Source: Actinomortierella ambigua
Taxonomy: Eukaryota; Mortierellomycota; Mortierellomycetes; Mortierellales; Mortierellaceae
Length of the DNA: 55,074 bases
Direction of reading: 5' to 3'
NCBI GenBank assembly: GCA_016098155.1
Contig: JAAAJB010000194.1
Coordinates: 1 to 55,074, forward strand
Shown: positions 44,538 to 54,902 of the stretch, one piece after another
Numbering within the stretch: position 1 is the stretch's first letter
How the letters are laid out: each line of letters begins with the position of its first letter
Position numbers and translations under genes: made by a program
Notes under the pieces: model-generated
Databases searched by the model: none
Seen by the model: the letters and a program-made list of their open reading frames with translations, nothing else
What the model was told of the DNA's origin: nothing

Positions 44538-45342
44538 GTCTTTGTTTTTTGTAAAATGAGCAAACGAGGGGAAATGAACAATGAAAGAGATGGAGAATGG
44601 ACAATTCAACCTTGAAAAAGAGAGGAGCTTGTTATTTGGGAAGGAGAGGGGGGGCGACCTTACTCTTCTCCTTTGGTCTCTCTTGTCATCTACCTCCACA
44701 AAAATCTGCTGCAGGACCAACAAGTACGACAGTCGTGAGCATGCATCGTTGTACAACAACGGGCAAAGCGAAAAAAAAGATGCTCTTTTTTTTTGGTGCC
44801 CTCGTTAGGTTCACCTGACAAGACGCAGGGTAACTTGCAAGCTGGAGAAGGTCATGTCTGTGATGCCCAAAAAAAAAAGAGTGTATGTGTGAAAGGACAA
44901 GTACTCAACCCCTTCCCACTCTTGAATAGTCGATCTTTCTCGTGCTCACCTTTTCATTTGTTGTGTTGTGTTTCTCCTCGCATGAAGTCAAGGGGGAAAA
45001 GGAAGGGTCTCGACACACACATTTGTGGAGAGAGGAAGGAAAATAAATGTCTCGATGCCCAATGGCATACACCCGCTGTTGTCCTGCAGGAGGCTGCGCA
45101 CTCCTTTATTGGTATCCAAAGGAGAGAGAGAGAGAAGAGAGAAGGAGAGAGAGAAGGTGAGAGAGAAGGTGAGAGAGAAGGTCACTCGATTAGGGGGGAC
45201 GCTACCTCTATGAAAGGAATCTTCGTGCAACCGTAATATTTGCAGCCGTTAGCTGCTTCTACTCCTTCTCTCATATTGAATCATCCGGATCATCCTTCAG
45301 GCGGCCAAAGTTGTGGAGAGGGAAGGAGGTGTAAGGGACAGG
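44538..45342. other. Intergenic region, no gene seen
   Basis: The promoter side of FAD paralogue 1. It contains purine-rich stretches, a GA tandem block with GGTGAGAGAGAA units (about 45121-45180) and no convincing frame. Confidence 0.45.
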
Positions 45343-45539
45343 TTACTGCGAGAGCTTCTCGACTAACTTGACCGAGGGAACACTCGAGTTGCAGATCGTG
45401 TTGAAAACAGAGGACTCCAAGTACAAGAAAAGGATACCTCTCTCCCCTACCACCCGGGGTCTGGCTCACCAATGGAGAACGGGAGGAAGGGAGGGAGGGA
45501 AGGTTGTGTGTTCATGTTGTGTGTTCATGTCGCTGATGC

Positions 45540-45571
<32 letters not shown>

Positions 45572-46583
45572 ATGTTTGTTTGTTATGCTGCTTATCGCCC
45601 AGAGCAAGACCACACATACCCAAACACACATCTGTTGTTCTCCTCTACTCTCCAAAAGAAAAACAACATGCGCTCTGGGCAATCTCCACAAATGCTTACC
45701 GGTCTCAGAAAAATACAACCAAAACATGCTGTGGTTGTCTCCTCATTCTAGAGTTTTTTTTTAAAAAAATCGTTCTGGGCTGCTGTGTCGCACGAACAGC
45801 GTGCCTTTCACCTTTGCTTTTCACATGGATCATTCTTCACAGAGTAGACTAGATCGCTTGGAGAGGGGATGGGGGAGGATGGGTGCACCTACTCCTCACA
45901 AAGGGAGTGAGATGCGCTCTATACTCTTAGTATGCATGTAAATGACTATACCAGGTTATGTACTATGAGAGACGGAGAGAAGGGGTGAGGTGAGGCAGAA
46001 ATAGTACGCCACGCTTATTGCATGTCACCCCATGTTGTATTGCTCTTTTTCAACAGCCTAAAAAAAAGATAGAAAGGGACAGAATTTTGTGTCAATGGTG
46101 ACGCGGATGGCTGCAAACGCATTGAATGATCGATCAAGGTTGCTTTTCCTCCCAGTGGAAACTGGCTGGGACGGGGAACCAATGTTATGCCCGAAACTCT
46201 ATCTGTGTAAACCGTAGGCTTGGCGCAAGAGCTCCAGAAAAAAAAAAGGTTGATCGGCGTCTCTACATCACAAACCCCAACAGGGCTGAGGCGCAGTTTG
46301 CTCGGATACACAGCACCTACACCTAATCGGCACCTGAACTGGGGGCGCGAACGATTGTAGATGTGCAAAAAGTACCCACATGGAACAGTGACCCTTGAAA
46401 AAGAAAACGAAAAAAAAAGCATCGTCATGTACATACTTCGAATCTCGTTGTGACCCTGCACCCAAAAGGAGGTAGAGGCAGCGTTGGAGTGCGAACCCCT
46501 CGGATCATGAAACGAGTGATGAGCTCAAAGCTGGAGAGGTATGAGAGCAACTGTTGTGGTGCATGCAGTCCGTGAACAAATGG
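45343..46583 (-). CDS. Unrecognised multi-exon coding region (model incomplete)
   Basis: Three minus-strand blocks read like exons. Block 1, 46583-46437, gives 49 residues (PQQLLSYLSSFELITRFMIR, then TPTLPLPPFGCR) and ends at a good donor, GAA/GTATGT. Block 2, about 46198-46100, reads SFGHNIGSPSQPVSTGRKSN then DRSFNAFAAIR; the codons just upstream (LLRQAYGLHR) are in the same frame but separated by a TAG. Block 3, about 45470-45343, reads LYLESSVFNTICNSS then VPSVKLVEKLSQ and a TAA stop. I could not join the blocks in one consistent frame, and no family is recognised. Either a real gene with introns I mis-placed or a decayed one; the plus strand is also partly open. It lies between the two FAD paralogues on the same strand. 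Confidence 0.3.
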
Positions 46584-46843
46584 TCTCCTTACGCATACGG
46601 GCCCCCCTCTGCTCCCTTTTCGCGCTCACAAACGCAGCGCTCCCAATGGGTTGTGGCTTGATTGGGTTGGTCACGTTCAGAAAAGAAAACACACAGGCAC
46701 ATTGGTCAGCGAGGCTCAATCTCAAAGCACACACCCCAACCCCCACGCGTCCTGCCATTTTATTTGTATCGGCTTCGACAACAAGAGAGCACCTCCAATG
46801 TGACTGACTCGTAAGCAATCGAGCATGTTCTAGGACATCATCT

Positions 46844-48798
46844 TCAGAGCTCAGCCAAGACTGACGTTTTAAGGTGATCATAGGTCTTCTGCGGCAAGGG
46901 CATAGCGATCCCAGTTGGCGGAACGAATGGTAAGAAGGAAGCCTGGTATTAACGGGGGGGGGGGGTTCAAAAATGGAGGATTAGCTCCCCGATCCTGTGA
47001 TGCATTGAGTTCAAAGGGCTTTTTTTTTTGGATTTTCTAACCTGTGGTCGGAACTGCGACAGCTTGTCAAGCTGGTGAGTGAGAATGCTTCGTGGCAAGA
47101 ATCCTATGATAAAGCGGAGAATATCGGACCAGAAAGTCTAGCATGCAGAGAGAGAGAGAGAGAGATTAGAATTTTTTTGTGGTCGAGTAATGCAAAATCT
47201 TCATAAGAGCGTGGCAATACCATACCTTTTTGAAAAACTCGCCAACGCGATGGCTGGTATTATAGGCAATTTCTCCATGCGGGAATCTCTCGTCGCGATA
47301 TTCGCCGAGGCAGCGTTCAATGTCCTCAACACTAGTGGTGGGGCAAGCTTGGAGCACATTGGCCAAAACGACAGCATCCAGCATGGCGCACATGGCACCT
47401 TGGCCTAGCAAGCGATATAAATCGAAAAAGAAAACGGACACATGACCCCCACAAGTGACCATTGTTAGAATGGGGTGAAGGGGGTGGCGTTGGCGGATTA
47501 TCTCATCTTCTCTCCATGACCCATTGGTACGAAGACCTCGACGATAACACTCACCTGCGGAAGGGAACAACTTGTGGCAGGCGTCGCCAAGAAGAGCAAT
47601 CCTTCCATGATGCCAGGTCCTGTACAGCTTCTCTCTGTGAAGGAATAGGTAGAGATATTGTTAGCTATATCTGCTATGGCTTTTTTTATGTGTTATCATC
47701 CGCGGAATAGTCAATCCGCAAACAAAGGGGAACCAATTTGCTTACTCGAGCATGACCCTGGAGATGCCCTCTCTGGGAGTCTTGTCGATGTAGACTCCCA
47801 GGGTATTGCCAAAGGGCGAGGGCAGATCACGGACTTGCTCAATCATCGGCTCGCAATCATTTGGCTCCCATTCGCTGTTCCGGAGGCGCTCTTCGCTTCG
47901 TGTGGTGAAGCTTCCAGCATGCTGAAGCACCATCCACGAAACAGAGCCGTCAAAATTGGAAAAAAACATTGACTACATAGGGTGAGGGAGAAAGAACCAC
48001 CATTAGTGTCACAAGAGTGCCCCTCCCTTCACACAGGCAAAAAGTATACCAATAATCGCATTCGTTTTTCACACATACCACATATGGATGACCGCTGTAC
48101 ACCATGGCCTCGCTTCTGCTCTCGCCTTCAATGTACTCAAACGAGCCAGCTGGTAAAGGCTCGGTGACACCGACAAGACAGAGAGTGTTGAATGGAGGAT
48201 CCGACATGTCGTCGGCAGGCACACGGCCCTCGTCGTGGAGCTTCTTATACATCGCCTGGCGGACAGACGAGTAAGCGCCATCAGCCCCAATGAGAACATC
48301 ACCTGAGTAATCAGAATTGTCGCCGCAGGATACCCTGACCCCATTGGCATCTTGCTGGATGTCGAGCACCTTCTTGCCAAAGAGAATCTTCTCCTCAGGA
48401 ACAAGCTTGCGGATGATCGCGTGGAGCTTTGGGCGCGTCAAGATGTGAGCACTCTCACCGTACCTTTGATGGTTTTTGCGTTTCATATGTGTCAACGGGA
48501 GGTAAAGAGTCAAGCAGAGAGAAGGCAAGATGGGACGAGGGGGCTTGGGCAGGAGGAACACACTGTCCAGAGCGAGACTCAATGAGCTACGTTCACTTTG
48601 CCGAGTCCTTACCTCTCTTTGCGATACGTGAAATCATCTACTTGCACGCGTGAGGGAGGGTGAGAGTGGTTGGTGACCTTCAGCAGAGGATGCGAGTTGG
48701 CCAACACCTCGTCGTAGATTCTACATCAGTCGCCACAGAAACATGGGTTTGTGAGAACACTTTTTGTTCCTCAATGCCTGATCATAAGCAGCGCTGAA

Positions 48799-48849
<51 letters not shown>

Positions 48850-49243
48850 CCAAGCTGTCTGAATAGTCCAGCGACTCCGACAGAGAAGCTTATTGCGGCG
48901 CCTAGAAGAAGAAAGAACTACAAGTTATTACAGAAATATGTAGTTGGTGGATTGTGCCATCTGCAACAAGGAGAAAGGGGGTTGGTATCCTTGGGTTTCT
49001 CCGAGGATTCTCGTAATACTCTCCACGTACCGAGCTGCTTTGCTTCTTGGCTTTTTTCGAGGACTTGATACGAAATACCGGCTTTTTCGAGAAGGGCTGC
49101 GAGCATGATGCCTCCGAGGCCGGCTCCAACTACCCTCAAGAGTTAGGATAAAAAAGAGTCATGGGGAAGTTAAGCTCCCATGCACGAGCCAATGCATGAA
49201 TATTGTTCTTTCGCTGTCTGCCCTTACCAATGATTACGTGCAT
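46844..49243 (-). CDS. FAD-dependent monooxygenase, tandem paralogue 2
   Basis: Predicted exons: 49243-49228, 49129-49031, 48901-48850, 48720-48613, 48463-48079, 47972-47746, 47634-47555, 47404-47226, 47137-47042, 46942-46844, giving 446 residues. Motifs: IVGAGLGGIMLAALLE (FAD fold), DVLIGADGAYSSVRQ (DG motif), HGRIALLGDACHKLFPSAG (GD motif), then QGAMCAMLDAVVLANVLQ. Compared with paralogue 1, exons of 16, 99, 385, 227, 80 and 179 nt have identical length; exons 3+4 (52+108) equal its single 160-nt exon, and exons 9+10 (195 nt) correspond to its last exon (198 nt). Intron 3 begins with a long GA repeat. A soluble flavin hydroxylase is likely; the substrate is unknown. Confidence 0.87.
48801..48845. 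repeat. CT microsatellite in intron 3 of FAD paralogue 2
   Basis: About 45 bases of pure CT on the plus strand (GA in the transcript), starting directly after the donor GTACGAG. The intron that carries it is absent from paralogue 1. Confidence 0.9.
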
Positions 49244-49645
49244 GACGAATGTGAATGCGCGGAAATGTGCGTTGATGAATGAAATGATGAGCTACTGAAA
49301 TATCCTTTCTCCCTTTTCCCCACGCCGTTGCTTGTCTATCTGCTACAGCTTTAGCTTTGCTTTGTTTCCCCCCCTCTCTCTCTCTCCTCGAGTCGTTCTT
49401 ATATGTCTGCATGCATTTCTTGTACTACTTCATCTGCACAGCCCTACGAACAGAGCTTTTTTTATAGTTGGGACGCCCAGAAACAACACCAAGATGTTCT
49501 TCCTGTTGTTGCCTGGCGAAATCTCTAGTGATGGAGTAAGTAGAGGACCGAGTGAACTCATGCTCATGTTGGAGAACACATCGGAAAAGCACAAAGTAAA
49601 GCAAAGCGCGTCGGAAGGATCAATCAGCAAGCGCGCGTGCACTAC
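49244..49645. other. Promoter side of FAD paralogue 2, edge of the right island
   Basis: Short non-coding stretch with a CT run (49372-49386). A minus-strand frame after a possible acceptor (CACTAG near 49532) could be a second exon of the Crinkler relic, but it ends soon and is not recognisable. Confidence 0.4.
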
Positions 49646-49985
49646 CTTGAGGATGAGGGCGTTGGACAATGGTGTAGATTGCTTCCTTCGGAGGTGCCTC
49701 AGCAAACACATCTGCAATGTCGTCTGCCTTGTCGAGCTCCTCTCTCTCGTCGCACAGATCATAATCAATCCAGACTTTTTCGCGGTCCAGCTTGGGGAGG
49801 ACAGGTATAGAGACGCGCCAGAGAGAGGGGGGCTCGTCAGTGGCGATGTCAAAGCGCGAAAGTTCCTTCGGTCTTGATTAGCTTTCTAGGGTGAGCAATT
49901 GCCTTGTTTGATTCGATATCAACAGGGGATGGGTTGGCCCCCCCATCGACAAGACAGATCAGCGGGATGCAGGAATCCTAGGTAA
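49646..49985 (-). pseudogene. Crinkler-type N-terminal header, better preserved copy, frame broken
   Basis: Read on the minus strand, ICLVDGG precedes PVDIESNKAIAHPRKLIKTE. Then, one frame away, come SLWRVSIPVLPKLDREKVW, LDKADDIADVFAEAPPKEA and IYTIVQRPHPQ. This is the full order of a Crinkler header: LVDGE-like start, LKKLIK helix, LWRVSIP strand, xxIxDVFxExP, xxHIIVQxP. The end lies at a splice-like donor (CAAG/GTAGTG). The header is broken by a frameshift just after KLIKTE, different from the lesion in the copy at 100-429, so the two decayed independently. No C-terminal effector domain was recognised beyond the donor. Confidence 0.7.
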
Positions 49986-50384
49986 ACACTAGTAAAATTC
50001 GTGGGAGTACACTAGACATCAAAGTCGTTTAAACAGTATTGCGCCCTCCTACTAATTATGTACGTACTCTTCATCATCCAGTCTACCATTCAAGAAAGTA
50101 TCGATAAGAATATCTCACTCTTCTAACGTTTTTGAGCGTCAAATTCGAATCCAATGATGCCAGTGTTGCCCAGTGGGCAGGTCCGTTCAAGGTCCGAGTT
50201 GCGTGATTAATGTTTTGAGGAGGAAGCTATATAGGCGCATGCGGGATGTAGCTTTTGTGAGTAGGGCCATCGACATAGTGGTCGGTCGTACTCGACGGGG
50301 TTTGTCGCGTTGTACACTGAAGGCGTTATCGAAAATATGGTCTCAAGGGTCGCGCCTATCGGCCTCCGTAGTACACAGTAACGC

Positions 50385-50740
50385 AGGAAAGAAACACCTT
50401 CCTCGCTGGGTATGCCGATAGGCGACCTATCTCGTGCAGCTCCTGGAAGGCATTCTCGACAATAGGAACCAGAGAGCAAGGTTAATCGGTCAAACGAAGA
50501 TATGGACAAGGGTGACGGCGAGGAAGGCGACGGTCAGGCGGCCGAGAGGAGCGAGGTGGAGCAGGATGTCGTTGTGGAAGACGATAGCCAGGACAAGGAT
50601 AATGCACCCGCTCCTGGGCGACATAGGGGTTCTGACGCGGTTCGTGGCTGCGTGACTACGTTGCCCCTCTTCACTCTAGTAGCTCTACTGCTGATGGTGA
50701 TGGACGCGTGCAAGGGTAACATAAACTTCTCTACATGATT
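50385..50740 (+). pseudogene. Coding-like relic X, copy 2
   Basis: Partner of 784-1020. One frame reads ATYLVQLLEGILDNRNQRAR. The acidic part, in the next frame, reads GEEGDGQAAERS then DVVVEDDSQDKDNAP and stays open to 50738. The need to change frame suggests decay or a missed intron. Confidence 0.35.
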
Positions 50741-50846
50741 GACATGACTGTCGCCTAAGGCAGAGTAGCTACACGGGCGAATGAAGGAAGGGACGAGGTG
50801 CGAGCGTGGAGGAGATGGGGCGAGACATGGTACGACATGAGGATGA

Positions 50847-50941
50847 GAGGGGAGGGGATAGCCTCACCTTCCAAAAATGCTAGGAAACGAAAGGGGCTAC
50901 CATGGTGACTCCCCCAGCCCTTCGGGAGAATGATCGGAGGT
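50847..50941. repeat. R motif, copy 3 of 4
   Basis: Contains CACCTTCCAAAAATGCTAGG, AAACGAAAGGGGCT and CTCCCCCAGCCCTTCGGGAG. It lacks the GAGATCCGGAAGAAGCGGCTGG end seen in copies 1 and 4. Confidence 0.65.
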
Positions 50942-51159
50942 TTCACTTCAGCCAATTTGAGTGTTCCCCTCTCTATCCGACGCCATGATTCACGGTTGGG
51001 CTACTTGGAGGTGAATAAAATTAGAAACTACCTCCCAACCCCCACCTCCACCAAGACGTGATCCAGGCTCAAGTTGCAGATGCAGCTACAATGTTTGCGA
51101 GTCCTATTCGCTCTAACAAGTGGATGTGACCGAAGCAGAACGTGAAGAAACATTGTTGC

Positions 51160-51310
51160 ACCACTGGACGAATACCACTTGACGCCAATGGTATTGCAAG
51201 CAAGAGTGGCCTGGTCTGCCAAAGGCGGATGGGCTAAGTTCATTTCCATGGTTCCTCTGTTGTATCGCTACAACTACGTAGTTGTGCGGGGATCTAACTG
51301 GAAACCAATC
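51160..51310 (+). pseudogene. Coding-like relic Y (GWAKF), copy 2
   Basis: The plus-strand frame reads DEYHLTPMVLQARVAWSAKG, GWAKF and RYNYVVVRGSNWKPIPPW without a stop in this stretch. Copy 1 has a stop in the same place. The better state here suggests the ancestor was a protein; the family is unknown. Confidence 0.35.
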
Positions 51311-51917
51311 CCTCCATGGCGCAACGGAGGTGCAGGCCGTAGTTGACATGGGCCTGTGTGAATGTTGACTGTTACTAAGAAAAAAACGGTCATCAAGAGA
51401 AGCTGAAGTGCTGGCCATAGGAAAGAAGACTGAGAAATTGAAAGAATCGACAAACGCATGGGTTTCCAAGGCTTGGATTTCCATAAGCGTATATATTCGC
51501 TGCCCCATGCCCATGTCGAAACGTATACGTGAGTGATGCCTGGTAGAGCGCTGAGTATTGCAGTGGTGGTATGTAGGACGAAAGGGGTATAGGATTGAAA
51601 GTACGTACAAGGTAAACTACATGTATGGCTCGTATGCTGCATGGCGTCCAACAGTGTGTTGCCAGTAGGCGGAGACATTTTCATGCAGTGTTTCTGGTGA
51701 AACACCGGATACCACATTGTAGAGCCTAACTTCTTCGATTCCTCCAGATACAGGACATCAGAGTGTCTTCTGACATCGCTAACTATCGTTTAGGACCAAA
51801 GATACCTTGTGTGCATATTTGCTTAAAATACGTTCATTTCCTATCATTTCTGCCTCTCCATCCACCGATCTTCCACCTTCACTCCAGACGTCTCAATCAT
51901 CCCCCTCACAAAACAAG

Positions 51918-52009
51918 GTAACATTCCTAAGAAATTCAGGACGTGGCTTCTCTCTTCAGACATACAAACGAGTGTCTTTACTCACTCTAACAATTTACCC
52001 TCAACGTAG
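51918..52009 (+). promoter_or_regulatory. Predicted leader intron of secreted gene 2
   Basis: Donor AAG/GTAACATTCC and acceptor AACGTAG followed by AATCTCCAAATG. Length 92 nt, same signals as in genes 1 and 3. Confidence 0.5.
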
Positions 52010-52018
52010 AATCTCCAA

Positions 52019-52687
52019 ATGCTGAAGTCAACCCTCCTTCTTTCTGCATGCGCTATGCTTTTCAGTGCTGCCGCTGTCGATATTGTATCCACTCCAGTTT
52101 ATTCAGATTTCGCATGCAGTTATTTTAGCAGCGCCCTCCAGTCGAATAACCGTTTGCCTGAAAGGGCGGGCAAGTACGAATTCGTCGTCAACAACATCCC
52201 TGGCTCGGTCGCCATGAAGTTGTTCCCTACCCCAGGCAAGAAGATTTCTGCGCAGAAAACGTATCGTTTTGCTGCCGATCTTAAAGAATGCAAGAACTCA
52301 CGCGCCTCTAAGCAGGTTCAGGTCAACAGTGCACCATTCAAGGTGCAAGCGAGAACCAAGAGAGCCTACGAACTGAGCTTGGATCTCGGCCTTGAGCCTA
52401 CTCTCGCTAATTTGTTAAGGTATCTTCCCGCTGACTCCGCCAAGTCTCGCTTGATTCGAGGCAAAGACAAGTTCAACACGAGCGCTACTACCGCTGCTGG
52501 GGCTGGCGTGTTCTGGAAGGAGTGTGTTTTCGCTGTCGGATGGGAATGTATTGGCAAATTCCAACTTTATGAGCCTCAGGATGGAGACGTCGCCACTATG
52601 AATTTTCTTCGTCCCACTTTCTTCCCGGCCTCTTTGGACGGAAAGCCTCTCCTCGAGAGCAAATGGGTTACTGGAACCAAGGCCTAA
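52019..52687 (+). CDS. Secreted protein, orphan family member 2
   Basis: A 222-residue single-exon protein. The signal peptide (LLLSACAMLFSAAAV) covers about residues 1-19. It shares with members 1 and 3 the YEFVV strand near residue 52, KTYRFAADLKECKNS near 80-95, YELSLDLGLEPTLANLLRYL near 120-139, ECVFAVGWEC near 168-177 and FFPASLDGKPLL near the end. Conservation is strongest in the signal peptide and untranslated parts and weak between the landmarks. A lysine-rich middle replaces the N-glycosylation sites of member 1. Function unknown; secretion inferred. Between this gene and member 3 only about 930 bp remain. Confidence 0.85.
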   Translation: MLKSTLLLSACAMLFSAAAVDIVSTPVYSDFACSYFSSALQSNNRLPERAGKYEFVVNNIPGSVAMKLFPTPGKKISAQKTYRFAADLKECKNSRASKQVQVNSAPFKVQARTKRAYELSLDLGLEPTLANLLRYLPADSAKSRLIRGKDKFNTSATTAAGAGVFWKECVFAVGWECIGKFQLYEPQDGDVATMNFLRPTFFPASLDGKPLLESKWVTGTKA

Positions 52688-53436
52688 TGCATCCACAGCA
52701 CCTCTTCTTTTTACCCCTTCATTCCCTCCTTCATTCCTTCCTTCTCCCCATCCTTCCTTCCCGCCATTTTTTTTTCACTATGAAATCACAAATAAGTAAA
52801 CTGAGCAAGGAATAAACAACTCTATCGTTCTATAGGCGAGATCATTGCACTACGTAATAATTTCTCGTGCTGTAGTTTTTCGAAAAGGTTCGATTGCTCA
52901 TGAGGGACGCTAGAAAGCGCGTTTAAAGCATTTATGTGCCAGTGAAGACTTTTTACACACGATACAAAAGCAGCTCTCCGTGTGAGTAAAAGTCAATAGA
53001 CTCTACGAGAGTCTACCTACAAACGACATATGGATACCTTCACTCTACCTCTTCACCTCAAAGAAAAAAAACTGAGGTGCTGTCTTTCCCTTCTAATCTT
53101 AATGTGAGTGACGACTGCTAGATCGCTGGCTGAGTATTTCAGTGGTGGCGTGTATGACGAGGGGGTTATAGGATTGAAAGTAGGTACAAGGTAACATACA
53201 TGTATGGTTCGCATTCAGCATGGCTTCCAACAGTATATTTCCAGGTGGAGATATTTTCATGTAGCGTTGCTGGTGGAACATCGGATACCACGGTGTACTG
53301 TACATCTCAGCTTCTTCGCTTCCTCCACATACAGATCGCAGCCTCTGTTCTTACAGGTGTATTGTCGTTGTATGAGTGTCGTATGGCATCGCTAACCATC
53401 GATTAGGCACAAAAGTACCTTGTGTGCTCGATTGCT

Positions 53437-53444
53437 TATAAAGG
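53437..53444 (+). promoter_or_regulatory. TATA box of secreted gene 3
   Basis: TATAAAGG in GCTTATAAAGGCTCACTTCT. The equivalent place in copy 1 reads TTAAAAAGGCTCACTT. It lies about 85 bp before the leader-intron donor at 53521; the predicted intron is 53521-53612 (92 nt). Confidence 0.55.
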
Positions 53445-53621
53445 CTCACTTCTATCCCCTTTGAGATCTTTTCTTCCTATCCATCCACTGCTCTTGCACA
53501 TTCACTCCTGACGCTTCAAGGTAACATCCCCAAGAAATTCAGGACATGACTTCTCTCTTCAGATATACAAACGAATGTCTTTACTTACTCAAACAATTTA
53601 CACTCAATGTAGAATTTCCAA

Positions 53622-54356
53622 ATGGTGAAGCCAGCCCTCCTTCTTTCTGCATGTGCTATGCTTGTCAGCGTTGCTATCGGAGCGCCAGAGCCAGGGCCAG
53701 AGCCATTGCACCTAAAGGCCGCTACCCCGGAGTCCATGGTCGAATTCCTCAAGTCTGACCCCACCTATTCTTCTATCAAGCTGCCTGAAAAGCCGCTCGA
53801 GCACAATGAAGTAGTCAAAATCTCTGCCTCGATCGCCCAGGAGATCACCAAGGTGTTGAATCCGGACCTTGCCATGGCTTTTATTTCGAATGGAAAGTAC
53901 GAGTTTCGAGCCCACTTTTGGAAATGCACGCCTTCGTACGCCTTTCACCAGGTTCAGGACAAGACTGGCCCATACAGTGAGGAATCGAGTATCAGGGCAG
54001 CCTATAACCTGACCTTGGACCTCGGCATGGCTCCTAGCGTCGCTAAGCTGTTTATGAATCTACCCCTTGCCTCAAAAGTGATCAACGATCCTATCGGGAT
54101 CAGCGTCAGTCGAGGCAACCAGTCAGTCGTCTCTCCCAGCGTTGATATCAAGGAGCACAAGAGAATGCAGGAGTTTTTTGTCGCACTTGGATGGAGGTGT
54201 GAGTGCGGGTTCAGACTGCTTAGGCGCCTTGTTAATGGACGACGTCACCTCATCGCCAGCATGGATTTTCCCAAATACAACACCACTTTCTTCCCGGCAG
54301 CTTTGAAAGGAAAGCCTCTCTTCAAGCTGGTCTGGCTTAATGTTGACGGCGCCTGA
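53622..54356 (+). CDS. Secreted protein, orphan family member 3
   Basis: A 244-residue single-exon protein with the same signal peptide as member 1 (LLLSACAMLVSVAIGAP). After it comes an insert of about 60 residues not seen in the others, then the shared landmarks: GKYEFRAHFWKCTPS near 92-106, YNLTLDLGMAPSVAKLFMNL near 128-147, FFVALGWRCECGFRLL near 187-202, and FFPAALKGKPLF near 226. The glutamate before the first cysteine of the VGW motif is lost and an extra cysteine appears (WRCEC). Likely glycosylation sites include NLT, NQS and NTT. The longest member, starting at 53622. Function unknown. Confidence 0.85.
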   Translation: MVKPALLLSACAMLVSVAIGAPEPGPEPLHLKAATPESMVEFLKSDPTYSSIKLPEKPLEHNEVVKISASIAQEITKVLNPDLAMAFISNGKYEFRAHFWKCTPSYAFHQVQDKTGPYSEESSIRAAYNLTLDLGMAPSVAKLFMNLPLASKVINDPIGISVSRGNQSVVSPSVDIKEHKRMQEFFVALGWRCECGFRLLRRLVNGRRHLIASMDFPKYNTTFFPAALKGKPLFKLVWLNVDGA

Positions 54357-54689
54357 TTCATCTAAAGCACCTCATCTTTTACCCCCCTTCCTTCCTGTCA
54401 TTTATTTTCCACTGAAATCACAAATGAGTACACTAAGCAAGGAATAAATTGGCGAGGTCCTTTCACTCTTGGATTATTTCTCATGCTTTGGTCTAACACA
54501 AAAGTAGAGCGATTGTGAAGCATTTATGTTGCCAATGAGAACTTTCTACACTCTCCAAGAGTAGCTCTTTGTGTGAGTGAAAACCAATAGATTCTACGAG
54601 AGTCTAACTAAGAACGATAAATCGACACCTTCACTCCACCTCTTTACAAAAAAAAAAGGGAGGCGCTGGATCAGTCTGTCCCTCCTACT

Positions 54690-54900
54690 CTTAATGTCTG
54701 CTGTCACTCTCGCAGATACAGAGGTTCTACGTTGGGGCGGCCCCACGACCAATGACAGTGGCATCGAGACCCTCAGTCGGTGGGCCGGTATTGGAGGTCA
54801 ACCGGACGGCCACATCTATTTCTTTGTAGCCGCCAGTCCCGCCCGTCTAACAGCGCCGGAGGTGGTCTCCCCCGGCTACTCTCGCGTCAATGGGGAAGAG
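54690..54900 (-). pseudogene. Coding-like relic P, copy 2 (with stops)
   Basis: Minus-strand partner of 4032-4280. It keeps ARVAGGDHL, DVAVRLTSNTG and PTEGLDATVIGR but has stop codons, so this copy is dead. Nucleotide similarity to copy 1 is high throughout. Confidence 0.4.
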
Positions 54901-54902
54901 AA

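Larger units (their letters stand above)
49785..53095. repeat. Segmental duplication, copy 2
   Basis: Matches copy 1 (180-4400) in order and orientation from the Crinkler header through the secreted-protein gene and most of its 3' flank, without the ~450-bp insertion. It stops at about 53095, where the upstream part of copy 3 begins, which marks a tandem duplication junction. Confidence 0.75.
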
